Notes under the pieces: model-generated
The model's database searches: none
What the model was told of the DNA's origin: nothing
The model's input: the letters and a program-made list of their open reading frames with translations, nothing else
Program-made: the position numbers and the translations under genes
Shown here: one piece after another, positions 1 through 6,970 of the stretch
Numbering within the stretch: the stretch's first letter is position 1
How the letters are laid out: every line of letters starts with the position of its first letter
NCBI GenBank assembly: GCA_051880475.1
Contig: JBJEOA010000027.1
Location: forward strand, 1-13,796
Reading direction: 5' to 3'
Source of the DNA: JAUUSJ01 sp051880475
GTDB taxonomy: Bacteria > Bacillota > Clostridia > Lachnospirales > Lachnospiraceae
Length of the DNA: 13,796 nucleotides

Positions 1-166
1 CTCCTAATTGGTACTTTTCTTGTATTCCCCTACGCATTAAATCAAGAAATGTAATGGTTTTTCCCTCTTCTACCGAATAGATACGAGCAAGGTTCTCTAA
101 CTCTTTTTTCCATTCTGTAGGAATCGATATATTAATCTGTGTATTCTTGCTTTTTGGTCTGCTCAT
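1..166 (-). CDS. Ribbon-helix-helix DNA-binding protein, partial (C-terminus beyond left edge)
   Basis: The first 55 residues are visible, beginning MSRPKSKNTQINISIPTEW; the gene continues past base 1. The pattern is a short basic lead, an alternating beta-strand (QINISIP, about residues 10-16), then two predicted helices around 'EWKKELENLARIYSVEEGK' and 'TFLDLMRRGIQEKY'. That fits the CopG/Arc ribbon-helix-helix fold, whose dimers bind DNA through the paired strand. The ATG at 166 is chosen because it has an AAGGAG site 11 bases upstream and a near-consensus promoter at 202-230, giving a leader of about 30 bases. Such proteins occur as antitoxins, plasmid copy or mobilisation regulators, or small regulators next to insertion sequences. 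The partner gene would lie off the left edge, so the role is unknown. The fold call is fairly secure; the function is not. Confidence 0.7.
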   Translation of the reverse strand, partial: MSRPKSKNTQINISIPTEWKKELENLARIYSVEEGKTITFLDLMRRGIQEKYQLG

Positions 167-201
167 TTAAATATTCTCTCCTTAAAAAACTTTATACATA
201 G

Positions 202-230
202 ATTCTATATTTTTTATATGTTTTTGTCAA
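202..230 (-). promoter_or_regulatory. Sigma-A-type promoter for the ribbon-helix-helix gene
   Basis: On the minus strand there is TTGACA (230-225, perfect -35), a 17-base spacer, and TAGAAT (207-202, one mismatch to TATAAT). The expected start is near 195, about 30 bases before the ATG at 166. Confidence 0.7.
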
Positions 231-248
231 GAGAAAAGTGGCTTTCAT

Positions 249-268
249 CCCATAGGCAAGCCTATGGG
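249..268. terminator. Perfect 9-bp GC-rich palindrome followed by T-run; terminator or insertion-sequence end
   Basis: CCCATAGGC (249-257), a two-base AA loop and GCCTATGGG (260-268) form a perfect stem, followed on the plus strand by TTTTT. An outer GTGGC/GCCAC pair encloses it. The shape is that of an intrinsic terminator for plus-strand transcription, but no plus-strand gene ends here. It lies just upstream of the promoter of the ribbon-helix-helix gene, so it could equally be the subterminal hairpin of an IS200/IS605-like element. The hairpin is certain; its role is inferred. Confidence 0.5.
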
Positions 269-461
269 TTTTTCGCCACAAAGTTATAACATTTAAGCGA
301 TTCAAAATGCCACCTCCAAAAAAACAGCTAAATTAACGCTTACAAAATTCCATTCTAAATATATCTCACTCAACAATTAGCAATGAACAAATCTATCGAT
401 TCTTTCTATGTTAAGCATATCTTACAACACCTTGATAACCCTTATTCCCACATAGTCGTTT

Positions 462-923
462 TTATTTTTCTGGCTTATCTAAAATTTTCTTTAATTCATC
501 CATAAATGTGCTTACATCTTTAAATTCACGATAAACAGACGCAAATCTTACATAGGCAACCTGCTCTAAATCTTTTAACTTATCCATGACAATTTCACCA
601 ATGACATTGCTTGGCACATCCTTCTTATCCTGATTAAAAATCTCAGCCTCGATAGCATCAACACAAGCTTCTATCTGCTCTGTCGTGACGGGTCTTTTAT
701 GACATGACTGGACTACCCCATTTTCTATCTTACTTCTATCGTAAGGCTCTCTCGTTCCATCTTTCTTGATGACCGATAAAGGTATTGTCTCTATTTTCTC
801 ATATGTGGTAAATCGTTTCTTACATACTTCACACTGTCTTCGCCTTCTAATCGCATTGCTCTCCTCTGCCGGTCTAGAATCCACTACTTTAGAGTTTTCA
901 TAACCACAATACGGACATTTCAT
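462..923 (-). CDS. nrdR: Transcriptional repressor NrdR of ribonucleotide reductase genes
   Basis: This 153-residue protein has the full length usual for NrdR. The N-terminus carries a zinc ribbon with cysteines at 3, 6, 31 and 34 (CPYCG and CEVC), followed by the family motif KRFTTYE. An ATP-cone domain follows (about residues 49-139), which senses ATP/dATP. In known homologues NrdR binds NrdR boxes upstream of nrd operons and represses them when dATP is high. The ATG at 923 is preceded by a strong AAAGGAGGG site. It appears to be transcribed alone from the promoter at 1018-1046. The neighbouring PRC-barrel gene is divergent. In many Clostridia nrdR sits near a YlmC/YmxH gene and sigG, so the surroundings fit. 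No nrd gene or recognisable NrdR box pair was seen in the window. Confidence 0.97.
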   Translation of the reverse strand: MKCPYCGYENSKVVDSRPAEESNAIRRRRQCEVCKKRFTTYEKIETIPLSVIKKDGTREPYDRSKIENGVVQSCHKRPVTTEQIEACVDAIEAEIFNQDKKDVPSNVIGEIVMDKLKDLEQVAYVRFASVYREFKDVSTFMDELKKILDKPEK

Positions 924-1017
924 AAAAATCCCTCCTTTAAACCCTTCTCTTTTCCTCTTCCTATAGTCTGAATAATTATCATATTTTTCTTATTTTTTAT
1001 ACATTCCGATTAGTTGT

Positions 1018-1046
1018 ATTATACCGTATATCAAAAAAAATGTAAA
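1018..1046 (-). promoter_or_regulatory. Sigma-A-type promoter of nrdR
   Basis: On the minus strand there is TTTACA (1046-1041), a 17-base spacer and a perfect TATAAT (1023-1018). Transcription would start near 1011, leaving a leader of about 88 bases before the ATG at 923. Confidence 0.7.
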
Positions 1047-1055
1047 GATTCAAAC

Positions 1056-1108
1056 AAACCGTTTCACTAAAATTCCTATCATTTCTTCCATCTAGTAGTG
1101 AAAGGTTT
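1056..1108. repeat. Inverted repeat between nrdR and the PRC-barrel gene
   Basis: AAACCGTTTCACTA (1056-1069) is mirrored by TAGTGAAAGGTTT (1096-1108). This gives 13 paired bases with one bulged G at 1061 and a 26-base loop. It lies just upstream of the nrdR -35 box and within about 65 bases of the PRC-barrel start, so it could be an operator or a weak hairpin. The function is unknown. Confidence 0.5.
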
Positions 1109-1171
1109 CTTCTTTCTCGAACTTTCTAGCGATTGTGTGAATACTTTATTATAAAAAGAATTTCTTGCATA

Positions 1172-1432
1172 ATGAGATTTTGGGAATTAAAGGAAAAAGA
1201 AGTTATCAACTGTAAAAATGGAAAACGCCTCGGATATGTCACTGATTTAGAATTTGACGAATGTACAGGAAAAATTTGCCGACTTTTTGTTCCAACAAAA
1301 GGAAAACTATTCGGCTGCATGGGAAAAACGAATGAATATAGTATTGAATACAAAGATATCGTAAAAATTGGAAAAGATATTTTACTAGTAAATATAGAAG
1401 AGCAAAAACATATAAAACCGTGCAAAAATTAA
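1172..1432 (+). CDS. YlmC/YmxH-family PRC-barrel sporulation-associated protein
   Basis: The protein is 86 residues from the ATG at 1172 (MRFWELKEKEVINCKNGKRL). It matches the YlmC/YmxH pattern: an opening 'ELKEKEVIN', then 'GKRLGYVTDLEFDECTGKI', a 'LFVPTKGKLFGCMGK' strand-loop and a closing 'YKDIVKIGKDILLV'. That is a single small PRC-barrel domain. The family is widespread in spore-formers and often next to sporulation genes, but no biochemical role is settled. An earlier in-frame TTG at 1133 would add 13 residues unlike the family, so it is rejected. The ATG has no strong ribosome-binding site; only a weak AAAGAA stretch precedes it. It runs toward the rnf operon, and the hairpin at 1438-1467 lies just after its stop. 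Confidence 0.85.
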   Translation: MRFWELKEKEVINCKNGKRLGYVTDLEFDECTGKICRLFVPTKGKLFGCMGKTNEYSIEYKDIVKIGKDILLVNIEEQKHIKPCKN

Positions 1433-1437
1433 AAAAT

Positions 1438-1467
1438 CCCCTCCTAGAATCAAATTTCTAAGAGGGG
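1438..1467 (-). terminator. Rho-independent terminator of the rnf operon
   Basis: CCCCTCCTAGAA (1438-1449) pairs with TTCTAAGAGGGG (1456-1467) with one mismatch, leaving a loop of six bases. On the minus strand the stem is followed by ATTTTTT (1437-1431), the classic layout for transcripts leaving rnfB, which stops at 1497. It also lies five bases after the PRC-barrel stop on the other strand but lacks a T-run there, so termination of that gene would be weaker. Confidence 0.85.
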
Positions 1468-1496
1468 AAACCTTTGCCTATAAAATAATCTTATAG

Positions 1497-2288
1497 TTAT
1501 AAAATAATCTTAGCAGGACATTTCTCTGCACATTTTCCACATCCACTACATTTGTCATAATCAATATGAGCGATATTATTGTCAACTGTGATAGCTCCGT
1601 CCTCACATACGCGAGTACACATCTTACATCCAATACAACCAGCACTACAAACTGCCTTTACAGATTTACCAAAGTCTTTGGAATTACACTGCACTAAATG
1701 CTTTGCATCATAAGGGACAATCTCAATTAATTGTTTTGGACAAACCTTTGTACATTTACCACAGGCAACACATTTTTCCTTATCTACCACTGCCACACCG
1801 TTTACAACGTGAATAGCGTCAAAATCACAAACTTTTACACAACTTCCCATACCTGTACAGCCGTGTGAACAAGATTTTGGACTTCCGCCTGGGACAGAAA
1901 CTGCTGCCACACAGTCAAGAGTTCCACTATAGTTAAATTTCTGATGAGTTTTCTCACATGTTCCAGCACATTTTACAAAGGCAACTTTCTTCGCCGCTCC
2001 ATCTGCTGATACACCCATAATCTCACCAATCTGCGCTGCAATTGCAGGACCTGCCACTGGACATCCATTTACTGGAGCCTCTCCAGCTGCGATTGCCTTT
2101 GCCAAAGAATCACAGCCTGCAAATCCACAACCACCACAGTTATTTCCAGGCAATTTTTCTCTAACTGCCATTTCTTTTTCGTCTACTGGTACACGGAAAG
2201 CCTCTGAAGCGATTCCAAGGAGAACGCCAATGACTAAACCTGTACCGCCGACAACAGCCGCTGCTATAATAATTGCTGTTATGTTCAT
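1497..2288 (-). CDS. rnfB: Rnf complex subunit RnfB, polyferredoxin
   Basis: RnfB is the iron-sulfur subunit that takes electrons from reduced ferredoxin. The 263-residue protein starts with one membrane helix (about residues 4-26). A cluster with cysteines 51, 54, 59 and 76 (NNCGGCGFAGC) follows. Then come ferredoxin-type CxxCxxCxxxC clusters at 173-183 (CVACGKCTKVCP), 218-228 (CIGCKMCTRVC) and 247-257 (CSGCGKCAEKCP), plus a further cysteine set at about 140-154. This matches clostridial RnfB in order and spacing. The ATG at 2288 has an AGGAGGAG site that overlaps the rnfA stop codon, so translation is probably coupled to rnfA. It is the last gene of the operon, and the terminator follows about 30 bases later. 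Confidence 0.97.
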   Translation of the reverse strand: MNITAIIIAAAVVGGTGLVIGVLLGIASEAFRVPVDEKEMAVREKLPGNNCGGCGFAGCDSLAKAIAAGEAPVNGCPVAGPAIAAQIGEIMGVSADGAAKKVAFVKCAGTCEKTHQKFNYSGTLDCVAAVSVPGGSPKSCSHGCTGMGSCVKVCDFDAIHVVNGVAVVDKEKCVACGKCTKVCPKQLIEIVPYDAKHLVQCNSKDFGKSVKAVCSAGCIGCKMCTRVCEDGAITVDNNIAHIDYDKCSGCGKCAEKCPAKIIL

Positions 2289-2299
2289 TTTCTCTCCTC

Positions 2300-2878
2300 C
2301 TATTTAATCATGCCAGAGAATCCCATGAAAGCGATAGCCATAAGTCCAGCTGTAAGCAAGACAATAGGTGTTCCCTTAAAAGATTCTGGAATATCATTAT
2401 ACTCGGTTTTCTCACGAATACCAGCCAAAATTACAATTGCAATTGTAAAACCAACTGCTGTACCAAGACCGTTAATAACACTTGTTAATATACCATAACC
2501 TTTTTGTACATTTGTAATAGCGATACCAAGTACGGCACAGTTTGTCGTGATAAGCGGTAAATATACACCTAAAGACTCATATAAAGGTGGCATTGCCTTC
2601 TTTAAAAACATCTCTACAAACTGTACTAAAGCTGCAATAACTAAAATAAACACGATTGTTCTTAGATAATCTAAGTTAAATGGTGTTAAAATAAATTTAT
2701 AAATAACACTGGCCACGAAAGAAGCAACTGTGATAACGAAGATAACAGCTGCTCCCATGCCGCCTGCTGTCTCCACCTTTTTTGATACACCAAGGAAAGG
2801 ACAAAGACCTAAGAACTGGCTAAGTACTACGTTATTTACGAGTGCTGAGCCAACAGCAATCAATAATAATTCTTTCAT
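2300..2878 (-). CDS. rnfA: Rnf complex membrane subunit RnfA
   Basis: RnfA is a 192-residue, almost wholly hydrophobic protein with about six membrane helices, the normal size for the family. It opens MKELLLIAVGSALVNNVVLS, and cysteines 26 (GLCPFLG) and 114 (TTNCAVLG) sit in the two pseudo-symmetric half-helices. In structures of Rnf and Nqr complexes these residues, with their counterparts in RnfE, hold a [2Fe-2S] cluster inside the membrane. A GGAGG site precedes the ATG at 2878, 12 bases after the rnfE stop. Its fold is the inverted-topology partner of RnfE. Confidence 0.97.
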   Translation of the reverse strand: MKELLLIAVGSALVNNVVLSQFLGLCPFLGVSKKVETAGGMGAAVIFVITVASFVASVIYKFILTPFNLDYLRTIVFILVIAALVQFVEMFLKKAMPPLYESLGVYLPLITTNCAVLGIAITNVQKGYGILTSVINGLGTAVGFTIAIVILAGIREKTEYNDIPESFKGTPIVLLTAGLMAIAFMGFSGMIK

Positions 2879-2890
2879 CTTCCATTCCTC

Positions 2891-3586
2891 CTACTTCTTT
2901 TTTTGATCCACAGTATTGTCAAAGAATTTCACTCCACAAGAACCGCTTCCGCAAGTCTCACAGCTGCCTGTACAGCCACCCTTTTTCTCCTTAGAACTCA
3001 TAGAGCGAATTTTATTTTGAATTGCAACTAAAAATGCAAGAACAAAAAATGCACCAGGAGCCAATACTAAAATAGAAATTGGATTTTTAATAAATGGAAT
3101 GGCATATCCAAAGACAGAACCTGCTCCAAATAATTCACGGAAAAATCCAAGAAGGGTAAGACCTACTGTAAATCCAAGCCCCATACCGATACCATCAAAC
3201 ATAGAAACGATAGGACCATTTTTAGAAGCAAAGGACTCCGCTCTACCTAAAATAATACAGTTAACAACGATAAGTGGAATATAAATTCCAAGAGAATCGT
3301 TTAAAGATGGCAAATAAGCCTGAAGTAAAAACTGTACCATTGTTACTAAAGAAGCGATAATTACGATATAAGCTGGAATTCTAACTCTATCTGGAATAAT
3401 TTTTCTCATCAGGGAAATAATAAAGTTTGAGAAAAGAAGGACTACTGTAGTAGTAAGACCCATACCTGCACCATTAATTGCAGACGTTGTTACCGCCAAA
3501 GTAGGACACATACCAAGCATTAAAACAAGAGTCGGATTCTCTTTAATAATACCATTTAATAAACGTTCAATCGGTGTATGTTTCAT
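2891..3586 (-). CDS. rnfE: Rnf complex membrane subunit RnfE with cysteine-rich C-terminal tail
   Basis: RnfE is a 231-residue membrane protein with about six helices. Cysteines 27 (GMCPTLA) and 110 (VVNCIILG) match the [2Fe-2S] ligands shared with RnfA. After the last helix (about residue 192) the protein carries a tail of roughly 38 residues, with cysteines at 205, 209, 212 and 217 in a glycine-rich setting (CTGSCETCGSGSCG). A tail like this is not part of the core fold. The spacing could bind a metal or an extra cluster, but that is inference. The ATG at 3586 lies three bases after the rnfG stop, and its GGAGGG site is inside the last codons of rnfG, so the two are translationally coupled. 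Confidence 0.96.
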   Translation of the reverse strand: MKHTPIERLLNGIIKENPTLVLMLGMCPTLAVTTSAINGAGMGLTTTVVLLFSNFIISLMRKIIPDRVRIPAYIVIIASLVTMVQFLLQAYLPSLNDSLGIYIPLIVVNCIILGRAESFASKNGPIVSMFDGIGMGLGFTVGLTLLGFFRELFGAGSVFGYAIPFIKNPISILVLAPGAFFVLAFLVAIQNKIRSMSSKEKKGGCTGSCETCGSGSCGVKFFDNTVDQKKK

Positions 3587-3589
3587 ATT

Positions 3590-4195
3590 TTATTTCCCTC
3601 CTTTCACTGAATTTACATATGCTAAGCAGGCATTAATTTCCTTTGTAACCGCTGTACTTGTAATTGTAGCACCGCTGATAGCATCAACTTGCTGTTCTTC
3701 CTTTGCACCAGTTTTTACAAGCTCAAGTTTTTCTGCTTTCTTTCCCTTAAACTGATCTTTAAATTCAGCCTCTGTTGCCTTCATACCAAGACCTGCTGTC
3801 TCACTGATAGATAAAACTTCATAGCCATTTATTGTACCGTCGTTTTTAATGCCGACACTAAGCTGGATATTTCCGCCGTATCCCTCTGGGTTTGTGACAG
3901 AAAATACATATCCAATCACTTTTTTCTCTGCGTCAACTGCTGCAAGAACTTCATTAATAGTAGTTGCTGTATCTCCGCTTTCTAAAACTGCTTTTTGAGC
4001 CACTTGTGCACTAACGCCATCTGTAGCCTCAAAACTTGCTGCATCTTTAAATACTTGCTTATATGCTTCTTGTTTTGCCGCTTCTTCCTGTTTTGCAATC
4101 GGTTCTTTTGTAATTTCATAGACACCGCCAAGAATAAAACCTGCCACAAGAGTAATCACAAATAAAATTGCACAATCTTTTATAATCTTGCTCAT
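3590..4195 (-). CDS. rnfG: Rnf complex subunit RnfG, covalent flavoprotein
   Basis: RnfG is a 201-residue protein with one N-terminal anchor helix (about residues 8-25) and an extracytoplasmic FMN-binding domain. The flavinylation motif DAISGATITST covers residues 171-181. By analogy with NqrC/RnfG, the FMN is joined through a phosphoester to Thr177, a modification made by ApbE. Another family stretch, 'ETAGLGMKATEAEFKDQFKG', lies at 132-151. The start codon overlaps the rnfD stop by one base (TAATG), so translation is coupled. No apbE gene is in the window, so the transferase must be encoded elsewhere. Confidence 0.97.
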   Translation of the reverse strand: MSKIIKDCAILFVITLVAGFILGGVYEITKEPIAKQEEAAKQEAYKQVFKDAASFEATDGVSAQVAQKAVLESGDTATTINEVLAAVDAEKKVIGYVFSVTNPEGYGGNIQLSVGIKNDGTINGYEVLSISETAGLGMKATEAEFKDQFKGKKAEKLELVKTGAKEEQQVDAISGATITSTAVTKEINACLAYVNSVKGGK

Positions 4196-5169
4196 TATTT
4201 CTTACCTCCTTTGACTTTTCCAAATGAAGTAGGAACTGTAACTTTCTCAATCAACGGAACTAATAAGTTACTAAATATAATCGCATAAGACACGCCCTCT
4301 GCGGAACCTCCAAATACACGGAATAAACCTGTCAAAATACCGAGGATAATTCCGTAGACAATCTGACCTTTTGGGGTAATTGGAGAAGATACATAATCTG
4401 TAGCCATAAAAATAGCACCGAGCAATAATCCGCCTCCAAAGAGGTTTTCTAATAAGTAACGAACATCAAATCCATGTCCACCAAAAATAAGTACAAATAC
4501 TAATGTTGTAATAATATAAGTAGCTGGAATTCTAAGAGAAATTACTTTTCTAAGAAGAAGATAAGCTCCTCCAATTAATAATGCGATAACAGATGTCTCA
4601 CCGATTGTACCAGCTGTTGTACCAATAAACATATGTCTTAGACGAACACCGTGTAAGTTTCCTGCCTTTACGATGGCAAGTGGTGTAGCCTGTGTGACAG
4701 AATCAAAACTTCCTTTGCCGATAAGGAAACTATTGTAGGAAAAATCTGTCATATATTTTGCAAAACTGATTAATAAGAAACAACGTCCCGCAAGTGCTGG
4801 GTTCATAAAGTTTTGTCCAAGTCCGCCAAATAACTGTTTTGCGATAATAATTGCAAATAAACCACCTAAGATGGCAAGCCAAAATGGTGCATTGGCTGGT
4901 AAGTTAAGGGCAAGTAAAAGTCCTGTAAGCGCAGCACTAAAATCTGTGATTGTCACCTTTTTGCCCAAAAGTTTTTGAACTAACGCCTCCGCCACAACAC
5001 AAGTTACAATACATACAACGATATTAAGTAAAGCATGAAGTCCAAAATGAAGAACACCAAAAATAGTGGCTGGCAATAATGCGATAATAACATCGAGCAT
5101 GATTCTGTTTGTTGTAGCCTTGTCTCTCACATGAGGACTGGCTGATACATTAAACAATTGTTGATTCAT
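4195..5169 (-). CDS. rnfD: Rnf complex membrane subunit RnfD, covalent flavoprotein
   Basis: RnfD is a 324-residue membrane protein with about ten hydrophobic segments. It is homologous to NqrB and belongs to the part of the complex tied to ion movement. The motif SVTQATPLA (157-165) holds the likely FMN-bearing threonine, Thr162, in the conserved ATPL context. Other family stretches are 'FGGLGQNFMNPALAGR' (114-129) and 'ATDYVSSPITPKGQ' near the C-terminus. The ATG at 5169 has a GAGGTG site five bases upstream and follows the rnfC stop by 16 bases. Whether this complex moves Na+ or H+ cannot be read from the sequence. Confidence 0.97.
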   Translation of the reverse strand: MNQQLFNVSASPHVRDKATTNRIMLDVIIALLPATIFGVLHFGLHALLNIVVCIVTCVVAEALVQKLLGKKVTITDFSAALTGLLLALNLPANAPFWLAILGGLFAIIIAKQLFGGLGQNFMNPALAGRCFLLISFAKYMTDFSYNSFLIGKGSFDSVTQATPLAIVKAGNLHGVRLRHMFIGTTAGTIGETSVIALLIGGAYLLLRKVISLRIPATYIITTLVFVLIFGGHGFDVRYLLENLFGGGLLLGAIFMATDYVSSPITPKGQIVYGIILGILTGLFRVFGGSAEGVSYAIIFSNLLVPLIEKVTVPTSFGKVKGGKK

Positions 5170-5185
5170 TTTTACACCTCTTCCT

Positions 5186-6544
5186 CTATTTACTATTGCG
5201 TCTTCTTCTAGCTGCTAATACTTCTCTTCGACCTGTCTTCATAGACTGTGTCAAGCGACGCTTTGCAGGACAAACATAAGAACAACATCCACATTCTACA
5301 CATTCTGCTCCATCTAACCGTTCAAACTCTTCGTAATTCTTATTATCCGCTAAAACAGAAAGTTTTGCTGGAAGAATATGTGCTGGACAGACAGATACAC
5401 ATCGACCACATTTAATACAGTTGCTTGGCTCACAGGCAGCAACTTGGTCTTTTGTAAAACTTAATAAGGAAGAAAAAGTCTTTCCTGTTGGGATATCCAA
5501 ACTAGACATCGCCATACCCATCATCGGACCACCGGAAATAATCTTTTCTGGTCTTTTCTTAAATCCACCGCAAGCTTCCACAAGTTCTTGGCAGTTTGTT
5601 CCACAAGGAACCATAAAGTTCGCTGTACTTGTAATAGCATCACCTGTAACAGTAACAACTCTCTTTGTGAGAGGTTTTCCCTCCACTACAGCATCATAAA
5701 TTGCAATTGCCGTTGCAACATTATCTACAATACATCCTGCATCTGCTGGAAGCATAGAGGAATTAATAGAACGACCTGTCGTGGCATAAATCAAAGAACG
5801 CTCTGCACCCTGTGGATATTTTGTCTTTAAGGATGCCACCGCAATTTTTTCCTCAGATTTTACCATATCCTGCAGTTTTTTAATTGCCTCTGGTTTATTA
5901 TCCTCGATACCGATAATTCCCTTTGCCTTAGGGAATAGAGATAAAATAATCTTAAGACCACCAATTAACTTTTCTGGCATCTCAAGCATACAGCGATAAT
6001 CTGCTGTAATATAAGGCTCACATTCAGCCGCATTGATAATGATATACTCAATTGCATTATCATCTTTTGGACTTAATTTTACATGGGTTGGAAATCCTGC
6101 TCCACCAAGTCCCACAATACCTGCTTCCTTTACAGTAAACTTAATCTCATCTTTTGTCATCTGGTCTAATGGCTTAGTATCATATACCATCTCCTCGTAC
6201 TCGCCATCATTTGTCACGACAATAGAGTTTACCATAGCTCCATTTGCAGTTAATCTTGGCTCAATCATTTTGACTGTTCCAGAGACAGAGCTATGAATAT
6301 TTGCGGAAACAAATCCGCCGGCTTCTGCAATCTTTTGTCCGACTAAAACTCGATCGCCTTTTTTTACAATCGGTTTTGCCGGAGCGCCGATATGCTGGCT
6401 TAAAGGATATACCATCTCTCCCGTTGGAACGAATACTTGGATTGCTTTATCTTTCGATAATTCCTTTCCATCGTAAGGATGCAGACCACCTTTAAAAGTT
6501 AATAATCCCATTCTCCTACCTTCTTTCATCTTTTTTTCTGCCAT
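5186..6544 (-). CDS. rnfC: Rnf complex subunit RnfC, NADH/FMN and iron-sulfur subunit
   Basis: RnfC is the peripheral subunit that exchanges electrons with NAD+. Read from the ATG at 6544 it has 452 residues. It begins with the 'LTFKGGLHPYDGKE' barrel-sandwich region (16-29). The flavin/NADH-binding Rossmann domain follows, with 'GLGGAGFPTHVK' at 145-156 and 'NAAECEPYITADYR' at 171-184. Two [4Fe-4S] motifs come last, at cysteines 376/379/382/386 and 415/418/421/425. The start is ambiguous. The ATG at 6544 has a GAGG site six bases upstream. The ATG at 6511, giving MGLLTFKGG, is closer to where most homologues begin and also has an AAGG stretch. A GTG at 6556 is less likely. It is the first gene of the operon, fed by the promoter at 6669-6696. 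Confidence 0.97.
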   Translation of the reverse strand: MAEKKMKEGRRMGLLTFKGGLHPYDGKELSKDKAIQVFVPTGEMVYPLSQHIGAPAKPIVKKGDRVLVGQKIAEAGGFVSANIHSSVSGTVKMIEPRLTANGAMVNSIVVTNDGEYEEMVYDTKPLDQMTKDEIKFTVKEAGIVGLGGAGFPTHVKLSPKDDNAIEYIIINAAECEPYITADYRCMLEMPEKLIGGLKIILSLFPKAKGIIGIEDNKPEAIKKLQDMVKSEEKIAVASLKTKYPQGAERSLIYATTGRSINSSMLPADAGCIVDNVATAIAIYDAVVEGKPLTKRVVTVTGDAITSTANFMVPCGTNCQELVEACGGFKKRPEKIISGGPMMGMAMSSLDIPTGKTFSSLLSFTKDQVAACEPSNCIKCGRCVSVCPAHILPAKLSVLADNKNYEEFERLDGAECVECGCCSYVCPAKRRLTQSMKTGRREVLAARRRRNSK

Positions 6545-6668
6545 ATTCTTCCTCACCTAAGACTTAGCATTTCCTCCGTACTAACGCATAAAATCTATAG
6601 TTATTTTTAAAAAATTATGACAGTTTTCTACAAAATTGTCGCCCAAAATTGCATTATCTACATCTCAT

Positions 6669-6696
6669 ATCATACCACGTTTAGGGGCAAAATCAA
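6669..6696 (-). promoter_or_regulatory. Sigma-A-type promoter of the rnf operon
   Basis: On the minus strand there is TTGATT (6696-6691), a 16-base spacer and TATGAT (6674-6669, one mismatch). Transcription would start near 6662, giving a leader of about 118 bases before the ATG at 6544. It is the best match in the spacer upstream of rnfC. Confidence 0.55.
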
Positions 6697-6778
6697 CTAT
6701 CGTTATTTTTTTGACAATAAATCTGCTATTTTTTCTTTTTTTTTGCATTTTTATCTAAATTTGCATTTCATGTAATAC

Positions 6779-6874
6779 ATTTATCAAAAAAAGAAAAATT
6801 TCTTCAACTTTTTTCTGTTTTTTAACCAATGCTTATTTTTCTCATCCAAAACTTTCTTTCTTTTTTTGATAAAT
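6779..6874. repeat. Perfect 18-bp inverted repeat with 60-base loop
   Basis: ATTTATCAAAAAAAGAAA (6779-6796) and its exact reverse complement (6857-6874) flank 60 bases of T-rich DNA. The repeat lies about 85 bases upstream of the rnf -35 box. Low complexity makes a chance match likelier than for mixed sequence, but the 18 bases are exact and include the ATC/GAT steps. It could be an upstream regulator site or a poor terminator for the NusG-like gene. Confidence 0.6.
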
Positions 6875-6970
6875 TCATCTATTGTTTTTCAAAAAGAACA
6901 ATATACAGAATACAACATTCTTTTTTTGTCAATAAAATATCAAACATATCCTTATATTTTCTGTCATTTT

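Larger units (their letters stand above)
167..461. other. Intergenic region between nrdR and the ribbon-helix-helix gene
   Basis: This AT-rich spacer of 295 bases holds the promoter at 202-230 and the palindrome at 249-268. A minus-strand reading frame of 37 codons (192-305, TTG start) has a good GGAGGTG site, but it overlaps that promoter and palindrome and resembles no known protein. No clear terminator for nrdR was seen between 270 and 461. Confidence 0.6.
6545..6970. other. AT-rich regulatory spacer upstream of rnfC
   Basis: This gap of 426 bases is dominated by T-runs on the plus strand. It contains the rnf promoter (6669-6696) and a perfect 18-bp inverted repeat (6779-6796 and 6857-6874). 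No credible gene is present: the plus-strand frame at 6866-7066 runs into the NusG-like gene on the other strand and has low-complexity content. No GC-rich terminator for the gene upstream was found. Confidence 0.6.

Noticed and set aside
192..305. Minus-strand 37-residue frame with TTG start and good GGAGGTG site
   Set aside because: It overlaps the clear promoter at 202-230 and the palindrome at 249-268 and resembles no known protein, so it is unlikely to be a gene.
1126..1425. Minus-strand 99-residue frame opposite the PRC-barrel gene
   Set aside because: The plus-strand frame has a recognisable PRC-barrel pattern; the opposite frame has no family signal.
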